Made by a program: the position numbers and the translations under genes. DNA of 64,000 nucleotides from Sebastes aleutianus (lineage: Eukaryota; Chordata; Actinopteri; Perciformes; Sebastidae), in NCBI GenBank assembly GCA_916700875.1, contig CAKAKS010000068.1, positions 27,621,253 to 27,685,252 of the forward strand. The letters are read 5' to 3'. Under the pieces are notes generated by a model, which saw only the letters and a program-made list of their open reading frames with translations, searched no databases and was not told where the DNA came from. Of this stretch, positions 1-10,427 are shown piece after piece. Position 1 is the first letter of the stretch. Each line of letters starts with the position of its first letter.

Positions 1-1
1 A

Positions 2-1065
2 GATTCTTCTAGCAGTGATGACGACAAGAAGAAGAAAGACAAGAAGAAGAAAAAGAAGAAGGACAAAAAGAAGGTAATCTAGTGGGTGATATAAGGAAAA
101 ACACACTTTTTTGTTTTACAAAACATAGATGATGGAGCGTTGCATGCTTTATATTTGAGCAGGACTCAAGCTCCAGTTCATCTGATAGTGCCAGTGGCAG
201 TGACAAGGAAAATAAAAAGGACGACAAGAAGAAGGAGAAGAAGGAGAAGAAAAAGGTAAATTACTCATGAAATGGGAATATGATCAGATTATGTCTCATG
301 TGAAGGTGAAATGACTTAATCTTGTCCTGTTTGGCCTTCAGAGTTCGGGCTCATCAGGAAGTGAAACTGACAAGAAGAAGAAGAAGATTGTAAGTTTGCT
401 CTTAATGTAAATGATGTGAAAACTATTATTTGTGATTTCAAGCCTTAAATCAAGCTGATTATTTCCTCCAGCTAAGAAAACCGTCGCCATGATGATCTTT
501 CCTCACAGTCTAATCACCTTCTGTACGGTTAACCTGATTTTCCGTTTACAGTATCCTTCATGTGGTGGTGTTGATCTCATTCCAGGAATGCCCTGATGGT
601 GAGCAAAGCAGCGAGCCAAAAACAGAAGTTCCAGGCTCAGGTGGCAGTGCTTTTTCAGCTCCCAGTGGCAGCTTCTCGAAACCCGGCGGTGCTCCTGGCG
701 TTGCTACTGTCGTCTCCTACGTGTCACTCCCCTCCAAACCTGTAGTGAAACTGGGGGAACCTCTGAGTCCTTCAGCTGTCTCCAAGCCCTCTGTACCTGG
801 CTCCACACTGAGTATGGGAGATAGGTCCCTTAGTATGGGAGATAGGTCCCTGAGTATGGGAGATAGGTCCCTGGGCATGGGAGATAGGTCCCTGGGTATG
901 GGAGATAGGGCCGTGAGTATGGGAGATAGGGCCTCCATTCGCAGACCTCCCAGCCCCATGGAGTCCTTGATGGGGAGCCCAAGGAAGCCTGGAGACGGAA
1001 CGACCCGTACCTCCTCCTACCTCACCTCTGGTGACATATTGAAAGGCCCAAAGCCTTACCAATAA
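2..1065 (+). CDS. Gene 1, 3' part: Lys/Ser-rich modular protein with SMGDRSL heptad repeats
   Basis: This is the 3' end of a multi-exon gene whose start lies before the window. Exons are 2-73, 163-255, 342-389 and 586-1065, all joined in phase 0 with GT/AG borders. The first two modules open with an acidic serine cluster (DSSSSDDD, DSSSSSDS) and close with a lysine run; the third (SSGSSGSETD) follows the same plan. The last exon is Pro/Ser/Gly-rich. It carries six heptapeptides of the type SMGDRSL, then a basic RRPPSP segment, and ends in KPYQ and TAA (1063-1065). No catalytic motif or membrane segment is visible. Alternating acidic-serine and lysine blocks resemble nucleolar phosphoproteins of the Nopp140/treacle type in style only. 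An alternative acceptor at 551 would meet a stop within 15 codons, so I chose the one at 585. The 3' flank resembles those of genes 2-4, so this is probably the first member of the array. Function unknown. Confidence 0.72.
811..936 (+). repeat. 21-bp coding minisatellite (six copies)
   Basis: Six head-to-tail 21-bp units start at about 811, 832, 853, 874, 895 and 916. Each reads close to AGTATGGGAGATAGGTCCCT plus one base and encodes S-M-G-D-R-S-L or a variant (G-M-G-D-R-S-L, S-M-G-D-R-A). Because the unit is a multiple of three, copy-number change keeps the frame of gene 1. Confidence 0.95.
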
Positions 1066-1301
1066 TGAGATGTCATAGATCAAAATAGATGTTACTGATT
1101 TTGTTTAAAAAGCACTGCATATATGACACTCAGGATGTTGAATGTGATGATGGGATATGCTCTAATGATGCTCTCCGTGCTCTGATTTCATGCAAGAAAA
1201 AGTTGAGAAAAACTATTTTATTTTTTATTCGTAAGAAATAGCAATGTTGTGGAAATGTCAACTCACAATCTCAGGAAAAATTCAAAACCCATGCTTTGCA
1301 G

Positions 1302-1307
1302 AATAAA
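1302..1307 (+). terminator. Poly(A) signal of gene 1
   Basis: An AATAAA lies 237 nt after the gene 1 stop and is followed by a T/G-rich stretch, as expected of a cleavage and polyadenylation site. A second AATAAA near 1370 could serve as an alternative. Confidence 0.65.
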
Positions 1308-2950
1308 ACAATATTATTTTATGTGTTTTGTTTCTTGTCTACTTCTTGTGCTGCCTTCAAGTACTGAGAATAAAGCCTCAATCAGGTGTTTCACTAAAAT
1401 AAACAGTCTGCAAATGTAAATATTTAGTACATACTAGTGAAATACTGGAAACACTTGCTTTATTTTACAGCCTGCACACTATAAGGCTGCTTTTTCCCCA
1501 CATTTTCAATACTTTCTCAAGGTTTTAGGTTCTCCAACATCAGTTGATAGATGGGTCCTACATTGGATCCCAAAAGTGCATAATGTACCATTCCCCAGTA
1601 TTTTATCACCATAAAGAACATGTTATATGTTATGTTTGTGTTGTGTGTGGACCCCAGGAGGAATAACTGCTACGCTGGTGGTAGCTAATGGGGATCTGAA
1701 TAAAGAATAAAGAATAATCGTGTAGCTACAGCTATAGAGTCACACCCTTCTCCCCAGGGTTAACCTTTTAACCCCAGCAACAACCACAACAACAACAACA
1801 GTACCAGGCCTTTATTGATAATAAAAAGTACCCCATATTTAAAAAGGTTAACATTGTACCTTCTCAAAGAATATATATTTTTACGTATATCAATTTAAAA
1901 AAAATAAAATAAAGATAGGCTACCACAACCAGTGGTGAAAAGTATGAATACATTCGCTGAAGTTGCACATTTGTCTCGTTTGCTTTGATTGCACATGATT
2001 GAACTCCAAACTCATCCAATGTTAGTATTGATTCTTACTTTTGTCTTATTTGTAATGCTGATTGTGGTGAAGCCAAAGACAATTTTCAACATTGTGGACA
2101 ATAAAGTTTCTAACTAACTAACTAACTAACCAAACTAACCAACTAACTACATTTACTGAAGTACTGCAGTAAGTGCCATTTTGAGGTACTTGTACTTTGA
2201 AGTACTTGTACTCCTTTGTGTGCTACTTTATACTTCTACTCCACCACATTTCAGAGAGAAATATTGTGCTTTTTACTCCAGTACATTCATCTGATTGTTT
2301 GAGTTAGGCTACTTTGTGTATTAAGTTAGTGCAAACAGTGCACAAATGTGAAAAATCTGCTAGATCATTTCTTTAAAATGCTATTCACACGTTAATATTA
2401 AATTATTTATTTTTTCCTGCCTCTGTTGCATAACAATGCAATGCTCATGGGGTATAAAAATATATAAATTAAAGGGTATATGGTCTAGACCTGCTCTCTA
2501 TGAAAAGTGTCTCGAGATAAATTCTGTCATGATTTGACCCTATATAAACATAAACTGAATTGAAATTGAATTATTATGATTATTATTATTAATAATAATC
2601 ATAATAATATATTATTATGACTATTATTATTATTATTATTATTATTATAATAATTATTATAATTATTATTATAATATAATAATTATTATATTATACCTGT
2701 CTCTCTCTTTGATTAGGCTACCTGCTTGATTAGATAAGGTGATGATTAGATGAGGTGATGAGGTGATGAGTCTTTCTCAAGGTGTGCCTCAAGGTGTCCC
2801 CTAGAGGAGACATAACAACCAACACTACCATGAATTATTTATATTCCACAATAATATGTCCTACTCAGATTTACTGTGCAGGTTTGTAATGTAATGTAAT
2901 GTAATGTGTGTATGTGGTGTAAACGTGCAGTCTATATATTACATAAAGGT
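1308..2950. other. Gene 1-gene 2 intergenic region with dispersed repeats
   Basis: No gene is visible. The part from about 1710 to 1930 (AGTCACACCC..., CCAGGCCT..., AATAAAAAGTACnCCA) matches 9465-9640 and, more weakly, the flanks of genes 3 and 4, so it belongs to the repeated unit of the array. At 1930-2300 there is a copy of the fish repeat with CAGTGGTG... and AAGTACTTGTACT words. At 2462-2575 lies a tail with TATGGTCTAGACCTGCTCT that I know as a common fish dispersed repeat. Confidence 0.6.
2577..2693. repeat. (ATT)n microsatellite
   Basis: Imperfect ATT/AAT repeats about 115 bp long. They read in both orientations, so the block could fold on itself. Confidence 0.9.
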
Positions 2951-2970
2951 GAATGTTGAACCCAGGTGGG

Positions 2971-3091
2971 AGGTTAGGGGGCGTGTTTAGGTCAGGTGGT
3001 TTGTTGGGCGCGGTCTCTGCCAGGTTTCCTCTCTCTGAGTCCTCGTGTGGTTAAAGCAGAGTTGTTTGGGAAAGCACGAACAGGAGTCACA
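2971..3091 (+). promoter_or_regulatory. Putative promoter and 5' UTR of gene 2
   Basis: A GGGGCGTGTTTAGGT block (a GC/CACCC-box-like sequence) lies about 110 bp before the ATG, and GGGAAAGCACGAACAGGAGTCACA precedes the start directly. Both occur at matching positions before genes 3, 4 and 5. No canonical TATA box is seen. Transcription factor assignments such as KLF/Sp would be inference. Confidence 0.45.
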
Positions 3092-6000
3092 ATGTCTTTC
3101 AGTCTGGATTCAGGTAGGCTCTAATTTATGTTGACTATATTTAGGAGGAATACTTTGAATGTTTGTTTGTTTCTTTGTTGACTTTAACAACATTTTCCAA
3201 GTCTTGGTAGCAGGAATGTTTGGTGTATGTCATGTGTAGCTGTACTCCTGCTGTGTAAAGAGGTTGCTTTTGTCTCTCATCCTGTCTCTTGTGCATGTGT
3301 GCAGCTTTAGGAGATGATAAGGAAGAGGAGGTGAAGAAGAAGGAAGCTCAGAAGGACGAGTTCAATTGGTTCGGGAAGAAGGATAAGGTATAGGAGTTTT
3401 GTCTGTCAAACAAAAATGCTCATGTAGTTAATAATAATAATAATAATATAATACATTTATTTATATAGTATTTCTCAAAACAGATGTTACAAAGTACTTC
3501 ACAAGACAATAAAAGCAGATAAATAAAGTACAAATATGGTAACTGCTAAAACAGAACATCACAGAACATATCAATAATAATAGAAGTGGTAAAATGGTAG
3601 GAAAGGTTCATAGGCATAAGAGCTTCTTCAGGTACTGAGGAGGAGTAGTAGAAATATAAAGAAACATATACACACACAAATTAAGATAGCCTTTAATCTA
3701 AACCTTGAAATATCTAGTCAGTTTAGGGATTTTCTTTAGTAGATCTTGGTCATGGTGTTCTTTCAGCCATTGTGCTTTTTTGTGCTCCGTGATTATATTT
3801 TCTTTCTGACATTTTGCCACTATTCTGTCCATTAGTGATGTAATTTTTGAAAACCAAATTGACCTTGGCCCCATGATGTGACCAGGTTCATAAGATCAGC
3901 TGCTTGATTTAAAAAAAAACATTTTTTAAGTTTTCTTATGGGCCGATAGGGGTAACGTTTTTTTTTTGGTTTTTTTTCTCTGAAGTACATTTATATAATT
4001 AAAAATAATCTGTCCTATCTGGGGCCCTTGCAAACATGGGGCCCCTAGGCTGCAGCCTTGGCCAGCCTGTGCATTAATCCACCCCAGGGCACAATACATT
4101 GCAACCAACACTATTCTTCACTATTAATTATGATTACTGGACTCAAACACAATACTTGAGATTAAACCAACACAATCAGTTATTAATTCAAAATCAACTT
4201 TTGCCATTTTTAGAAGGATGACAAGGGCAAGGATGACAAGGACAAGTCTGACAAGGACAAGTCTGACAAGGACAAGTCTGACAAGGGCAAGTCTGACAAG
4301 GGCAAGTCTGACAAAAAGCACAAGTCTGGAGGTAAGGACGAGTCTAAGGACAAGTGCAAGTCTGACAAAAAGGATGAGGACGGACACGGCAAAAAACACA
4401 AGAAGAAGGACAAGAAGAAAAAGGAACATAAGGAACATGAGGAAGGGGGAAGCAAATCAGGCTCCTCATCCTCATCTTCATCTTCATGTTCATCCTCTGG
4501 CAGTGATGAGGTAGGCCCAAATGCTGCTGTTGAGTTTTAGAGATCTCTTGCTAATTTAATTTTTGATATAAAATAGTTTCTCTCTGGTGAACTAGCCCTC
4601 AGTGCTCAGTTTGTGATAGTGCTCCCATGTAACACTTCTGTTTGTAGTTCTCAAGACCTTTTAATAGCAAAAAGGGATAAAAAGCAGCTCAACGTGTAAC
4701 CTACCTGTCACACCTCATAGTCAAAGGTCGGTGTGCGTGCAACAAAACAGGTGGAACAGCTCTTACCGGCAGTGCAAGTTCTAATCATGTGTAACACACC
4801 ACACCCTCCTGTGTGCGTGTGTCAGCATGCTGTGTCATTTATAGACCTTTTCAGACCTTTACAAATCATAAACATTATATATGGGCCCCTTTGTATTTCC
4901 TGTTGCAGTGTTTGTTAATGTAATACCTGACAGGAAGTAAACATGGAACAAAGCTGTTGCCCTAGCAACAGAATGGCAGTGAAAAGGTCAAACTGATGTC
5001 AAGTGAAAACCCTCCAGAGCTGCAGATTAGATTTAGTTTATTAAAGGTGCAGTGGGTAGAAATGGAGCAAATATGATTTAAAAAAAGTATTTTTTTATAA
5101 AACGGTCATTATATCCTGACAGTAGTGCATGAGACAGGTAATCGGAAAGAAATCATGTGCCTCCATGTCCTCCGGTGCTCCTAATGGCATCTGCAAAATT
5201 TCACAGACCGGAGGAAAACAACCAATCAGAGCTGATCTGGAGTCTGCCGTCCAGCTGCCGTCTATGAGAGCCAGCTGTCAATCACTCGCAAACTCTGACC
5301 AAATGGTCAAACTAGGCAGCGCTGATAAGATATGAATCAATATTCTGTTACTGTAATGCCTATTTCTCGCCTCAAATGTTTTCAGAATCATCTTATAGTG
5401 TACTGTTTAGCTGTTAAATCAGATTATCACACAGCTGAATACTCGAATCTGATTTGTCAATCACGGCGCTCTGCGGTCTTTAATTTCTCTATAACAGACC
5501 GTTGCTATGTATGACAGGCCGTTGCTATGGGCACAGTTCAGATGTCGGACTCTGGTGGACCGTTTTTGTGTCAAAATATTGATTTCTTAGGTAAGTAGCC
5601 GTGTAATAAACGGGATAATGTACAGCTAGAGGGTCATTATTTTGAAAGAATCCCCTTCAGCATCGCCATCGTCGGGGATTCTTTCACAACAATGACCGGC
5701 TCGCTGTACATTATCCCTTACTAGTTTGTGACTCGGCAGCCTTGATGAAATCAGTTGAGGAAATACCAAGCATTGCCCACCAGCCGGAGCACAGCCAATA
5801 GGAACGCTCAATGGGAACTCTCTCTCTTTGAAATGACCTGTGATTGGCCAAAGTCTATCGTCACGGGCTAGAGTTTTTAAAGCCTGAAAACAGAGCCATG
5901 AAGAGGTGCAGAAGTCTAGTTTTCTCTCAGAGCACTTGAATTACAATATGCTGAAAGGTTATTATGGATTTTTTGCCCAATGATGCCAAAAATATATAGC

Positions 6001-7517
6001 CTACTGCCACTTCAACCTGCAGCCAAACTTCTACTATCTCATCAGCTTTGGGCTGAATTCCTTTCACTTTGTTGCAGCTTTATTTAGAGGAAACAGAACA
6101 ACATGTCGGTCACATGTTGTATGAATAATAGGTTTTCAATGCAGATGACTAAAGCAGAAGAGGAAAGAACCAAGCCCAGTGTGGGAGAGAAGGGGAACGG
6201 TCAGATATGGGAGTCATAAAAGAGCTGTAATCACCTCGAGGAAAGTGAACACGCTGCTGTGTCTCATACACTACTGTCAGGATATAATGACTGTTTGAAA
6301 AAACAAAAAATTGTATTCATATCTGCTCAGATTGACCGACTTTAGAGATACAGAAGGGGCTGTGGCATTTAAGATTTTATTTAAATCATGTATCCTTTCT
6401 GAGTAACACTTTAATACAGTTTACACTGTGATTATTTGTACTAACAGTGTGCAGTACCAATAGGTGGGCTACAAGGGAACAAGATGTGAAGTCAGGGAAA
6501 AAAGGAGGTAACAATCTGGGAACTTGGAAATAATTTATGCTGTTGGTATTTTTTAACTAACGGGTACCTGGAGGGGTACAGATAATAACAAAATGAGGAC
6601 AGGCAAACTACATAGTTCCTAACTACGGGTTTTTAGTTTGGAACAAACAGAGGTCGAAGGTCAACATAGTTAAAAGAGTATTGTAAGGAACATGTAGGGC
6701 TCAAGCCTACATGTCACCTTGTATGTTGTAAAGTAGAGCTACTTGCAGTATGGGGTACGAAGTTGTACTTAGGGGACTTCAGATGCCTGAGGTTGTCAGC
6801 TTTATGTGGATTGACACTGTTGTTACACAGGGTGCTGTTTATGTTGTCATGGAGCACAGTAGTAGTACAAATGCTTTTTTTTAATGATAAGTTTTCTACA
6901 ATAAATACAGCTGAACTGAAACCGTGGAGTGTTCATCTTACATCCAAGGGAGGTGTAGAAAATGATTTTATGTCCTGTCAACTGTCATGAAGAGTAAAGG
7001 ATACAAACACTATAGTCATTTTTGATTCATTATACAGATTCAAAAATTCAAATATGATACGACCAGCTATCGTATACATAACTTTCAAACTCAGCATGTC
7101 TCTTCCAACCGTAAACTAACTTAAAAACAATTTCAATTTGTATCCAAAACTTACACCAAATGCCAAAACCATAAGAAATATACAAATCATTTCTATAGCA
7201 TCCTCCTCCAACAGCTCCATGGAAGACCGCCTGAGCTTACAACATCAGCAAGCGTTGATGGTCGACCTTTGTGACCTGGGCCTCTCAGGATGGTCATGCT
7301 CATGTCGCCTGTAATATTAGAATAGTATACATTTTTATCCAGTTTGTTACACCCTTATTCCCCGACGTCACACGTTGTATCACTACGTACTGTATGGGTA
7401 CACCATAAGTACAAATAATTGCACAGTAAATTGTGAAAAATGATGCTCTACATTGCGGGTAGTAATCTAAAACTTTCTGCAGTAACAGTATTGTCCTTTC
7501 TGTCATTTCAGGAATGA
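3092..7517 (+). CDS. Gene 2: Lys/Asp/Ser-rich disordered protein, about 135 aa
   Basis: Exons are 3092-3113, 3305-3387, 4214-4510 and 7512-7517. The protein starts MSFSLDS and continues ALGDDKEEEV. It carries an aromatic patch (FNWFGKKDK), then a long third exon with five 15-nt units encoding DKDKS or DKGKS, lysine/histidine blocks (KKHKKKDKKKK, KEHKEH) and a serine tract with one Cys ending SGSDE. The last exon adds one Glu and TGA. Splice phases are 1, 0 and 0, and all borders are GT/AG. There is no signal peptide, so a cytosolic or nuclear protein is expected. The serine tract followed by DEE suits casein kinase 2-type phosphorylation by consensus only. Intron 3 is 3 kb, against about 0.6-0.8 kb in the paralogues, because transposable elements sit in it. 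No function recognised. Confidence 0.7.
3430..4140. repeat. Dispersed repeats in intron 2 of gene 2
   Basis: From about 3430 an ATAATA run leads into ACATTTATTTATATAGTATT and CTCAAAACAGATGTTACAAA, a word set typical of a common fish dispersed repeat. A second fragment around 4015-4080 carries GGGGCCCCTAGGCTGCAGCC. The paralogues lack both, so they entered this copy after duplication. Confidence 0.55.
5041..5990 (+). mobile_element. Family A element (about 0.95 kb) in intron 3 of gene 2
   Basis: The segment begins TTAAAGGTGCAGTGGGTAGA and shares long stretches with 7796-8175 and 13516-14150, for example CGGTGCTCCTAATGGCATCT and CAACCAATCAGAG. It is absent at the matching place of intron 3 in gene 3, where host sequence is continuous around 11505-11515. 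No open reading frame of note, so I treat it as non-autonomous. An inverted copy of its first 70 bases lies at 6266-6340. Confidence 0.7.
6266..6340 (-). repeat. Inverted terminus of the family A element
   Basis: Read on the minus strand, this matches 5050-5135 (CAGATATGA..., TCATTATATCCTGACAGTAG, TGAGACA). About 250 bp of host intron lies between it and the body at 5041-5990. It is therefore either a separate terminal fragment or part of a rearranged longer element. Confidence 0.6.
6413..7480. mobile_element. Insertion with inverted ends in intron 3 of gene 2
   Basis: Gene 3 reads through this place without the insert. The insert is flanked by CTTTCTGAGTAACA and CTTTCTGCAGTAACA, an apparent target duplication of about 14 bp. 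Near its ends, TTTACACTGTGATTATTTGT at the left resembles the reverse complement of ACAAATAATTGCACAGTAAA at the right. No coding capacity is recognisable. The class is unclear. Confidence 0.55.
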
Positions 7518-7673
7518 TGATCCTGGGAGACCGGACTTCTCTTTCAGTCTCTTATTGACAAATTGTCTGTGTGTGGTTGAGTGTGCAGTATAGTACCAAC
7601 TTTTCTTCCTGTCGTTTCATTGGTGTCACAGAAACATGCTGGTTTTGTGTAAACAAATCTGCTGATTCCTAGA

Positions 7674-7679
7674 AATAAA
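7674..7679 (+). terminator. Poly(A) signal of gene 2
   Basis: AATAAA at the end of a roughly 160-nt 3' UTR that aligns with those of genes 3-5 (GCTGATTCCTAGAAATAAAT here). Confidence 0.7.
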
Positions 7680-7795
7680 TGTTCTGACAACAAAATGCCT
7701 GCAGGTTTTTTTTTTTTATCCCCATCAAGGTATTCTGTCAAGTGAAGTGTGTTTTCTTCACCACAAGATGGCGGTGTTATCTATTTTTAAAGTCA

Positions 7796-8175
7796 ATTAA
7801 AGCTGCAGTGTGTAGAAATGGAGCAAATATGATTAAAAAAAAGTTAGTTTTTCAAAACGGTCACTATATCCTGACAGTATTTCATGAGTAATCTGAAAAA
7901 ATTCATGTACCTCGGTGTCCTCCGGTGCTCCTAATGGCATCTGCAAAATTTCACAGACCGGAGGAAAACAACCAATCAGAACTGATCTGGAGTCGGCCGT
8001 CTCTGAGCAGCTGTCAGACACTGGCGAGCTCCAATAAAACGGCCAAACTAGGCAGCGCTGATCAAATATGAATCAATATTCTGTTACTGTAATACCTATT
8101 TCTCACCTCAAATGTTTTCAGAAACATCTTGTAGTGTTCTGTTTAGATGTAAAATGAGAAAGTTTGTGACCCGGC
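7796..8175 (+). mobile_element. Family A element, shorter copy
   Basis: Begins TAAAGCTGCAGTGTGTAGAA and follows the copy at 5041 through the TCCTAATGGCATCT and AACCAATCAGA words, ending near GTTTGTGACCCGGCA. The 3' half of the element is missing. Confidence 0.7.
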
Positions 8176-8369
8176 AAGTACAATAAGATTAAAGCTGTTT
8201 CATTTTCAAGATTTATATTTTAAGAGTACAAAAAATGACAATGTTGTTGTTTGTCATTGTATGTGATTTTAATAGATGTTGTTGAAATGACAAAAACAGA
8301 AATGGATCCATTTTAGAAAAAGAATAAATTAATGAGTTGTGTTTTTTAAAAAGTGTCATTGTCAGATAA

Positions 8370-8545
8370 ATGTAGTGGAGTAAATCTTACAATATTTCTC
8401 ATTTCCCCAAGTATATTAAGAGTAGAAGTATAAAGTAGTGTAAAATGGAAATACTCAAGTAAAGAATAAGTACCTCAATTGTACTTGAGTTCAATACTTG
8501 AATAAATATATTCATGGTTACATTCAATCACTGCAGTGGAAACAC
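8370..8545. repeat. 3' end of the CAGTGGTGG repeat family
   Basis: TGTAGTGGAGTAAA, GTAAAATGGAAATACTCAAG and the final ATTCAATCACTGCAGTGG match 21560-21710 and 24765-24908. I know this as a very common fish dispersed repeat. Confidence 0.65.
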
Positions 8546-8807
8546 TGTTGGTTCAGGTTGAACTCAACAACAATAAATTACCCCTGGAGAAAAAGCATCA
8601 AACGTACACAACGTACATGTCAGTACAAATAATTGTCACTAATATATTGCTGTAAAAATACGGCTCTAACAGTAATGCATCTTTCTTCCGAAATACGGTA
8701 AAATATTGTATATTTTGATGCTTTTTGGAGCCAGAAACACCAATGAACATCAGTATGCTACCATAAGATTTGTGGCATTATGCAGTATTTTAATTTTACC
8801 AGAAGTA

Positions 8808-9354
8808 ATGGAGAGACAGAAGCCACCTGCATCCATCCACATCATTTCATCATTGTTCATCCTCCTTTCTGGAATCATACAAAAAGGTCAGTAATATGTT
8901 GAGAAATTGAAATTGGATATCTGGTTACCCAGTTTGGGATTAAGATTACTTCTTTTAAAGTTTTTACTGCAGTAATGGAGGAGATTTCATTCATTTTTTG
9001 ATAGTTGGTAATTAAAGTAACCTGTGGTGTTGTATTTTGTTTCAGCCTTGCATTCGAGTAAGGACCCGCTTCTGTCAGAGAATCTGGACTTCCTGAAAGG
9101 TAAAGTTTTTGTGTACTCCTAATATCTAATACTAGTATCAGTTAGCAACCTCTGTTTTAAATTCAGTAAGTTAAATGCAGCACTAGGTTGTGTAACTTCT
9201 GTCATCATAATATGCACTATCCATTTCTTATTGCAAAAAACCAGGGTTTGATTGAGAAATGATTAAACTTTTAAATGTTGTGCTGCATGAAGCCGGTCTG
9301 TCCTCAGGTGACGCAGAGCTCATTCAGGTATACTGGAACAACAAACGGTGGTAA
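8808..9354 (+). CDS. Possible three-exon gene for a 59-aa secreted peptide
   Basis: The exon model is 8808-8886, 9046-9099 and 9308-9354, with phase 1 at both joins and GT/AG borders. Exon 1 starts at ATG 8808 and has a hydrophobic core (IHIISSLFILLSGII), which looks like a signal peptide. Exon 2 encodes ALHSSKDPLLSENLDFLK. Exon 3 encodes GDAELIQVYWNNKRW and ends in TAA at 9352-9354. The mature part would be about 32 residues without cysteines and with no clear dibasic cleavage site. An AATAAA lies near 9533. The longer in-frame reading from 8706 lacks a signal sequence at its start, so I prefer 8808. The sequence just upstream contains repeat-like words (CTGTAAAAATACGG), which weakens the case. 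I do not recognise the peptide. It could be a chance assembly of open exons. Confidence 0.33.
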
Positions 9355-10300
9355 TCCTGTGACAACACATACAAGTTGTTCTACATTCTCTAACATGAGC
9401 TTTCAGATAGATGGATAAAGCACACGCTGTTCCACTTTGTTTAATCAAACCATAATTATAGCTACAGCCAAAGAGTCACACCCGTCGACCCACCTTTTAA
9501 CGGCAGCAACAATAACACCAGGCCTATATCAATAATAAAAAGTACTCCACATTTAAAAAATGTTAACATTGTAACTTCCCAAAGAATATATTTTGTAAGT
9601 ATATCAGAATCTTAAAATAAATGATACAACCAGTGGTTGTTGCGAGGCCCTCTTGATTTGAAGGGGTGTAAGACAACTTTTTTTAAACGCAGTTTGCCTA
9701 TGTCTCGGCATTTCATTCATTTCGGTAAAGAAAACTAAAAGTTTGGATTATTATTTAACATATAAACTTAAAAAAATATAAAAGTATGCAGTTAAAACTA
9801 AAAAAGAGAGCTAACAGAACAAAGGCCAAGTGTCAGGGAGAAAAAAAACAAAAAAGATAGCCTATTAAGTAAGTAAGTAGGACTGTTAAAATGAAAAAAA
9901 AAGACATTTGTATTAAAAAATCCTAAAAATTCCAGGAAAACTCATCTTTGATTCAATATTTACAGGAAATAATCTGCTAAAATTCCTCCAAATCGCTCGT
10001 TTTACACAAACTTCATGCCATTATTGCGTTCACTATTTGGGTTAATTGTACAGTTTATCAGTTGTTCTGTACTGTCATTGTTATGCATTAAATAATATGA
10101 AATATTGATAAAATGTCACTTAGTCAGGGGTCGTCAGATTACTCAATACTTCGATATTTTTGACAAGACTACATCAATTTTTTAAATCATCCACATTCCT
10201 CAATGATATGTCCCACTTGGCTTAGGTTTGTAATGTGCATATAATTCTTAACTCTGAAGTCCCTGTTTGCACTTACAAGTAGCTTCTGTGGTAACTTGAT
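9355..10300. other. Intergenic sequence before gene 3
   Basis: No gene is seen. About 9465-9640 repeats the gene 1 3' flank (1735-1930). The rest is A/T-rich with poly-A runs near 9840-9900. Confidence 0.5.
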
Positions 10301-10304
10301 TGTT

Positions 10305-10427
10305 TTACCCAGAAGGAGGTGTGGTTTTGGAGGTGTGGTTTAGGTTTAGGTGCAGTTAATCCAGGTATCCTGTGTGTGAGTCTCTGTGGTTACTGTGGTT
10401 AAGGAAAGCACACGAACAGGAGTCACA
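10305..10427 (+). promoter_or_regulatory. Putative promoter and 5' UTR of gene 3
   Basis: Two GGAGGTGTGGTTT blocks replace the GGGGCGTGG block of the other copies, followed by TTTAGGTGCAGTTAATCCAGG, TGTGTGAGTCTCTGTGG and the AGGAGTCACA just before ATG. The layout matches genes 4 and 5. Confidence 0.45.

Noticed and set aside
811..936. Regular repeats as a CRISPR array
   Set aside because: Units are contiguous 21-bp coding repeats with no spacers.
717..1083. Minus-strand open frames across the gene 1 last exon
   Set aside because: They are mirror readings of the 21-bp repeat; the + strand frame has the splice sites and stop.
4124..4455. Leucine- and valine-rich frames antisense to gene 2 exon 3
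   Set aside because: The hydrophobic look comes from reading AAG/GAC repeats backwards; no start context or splice logic.
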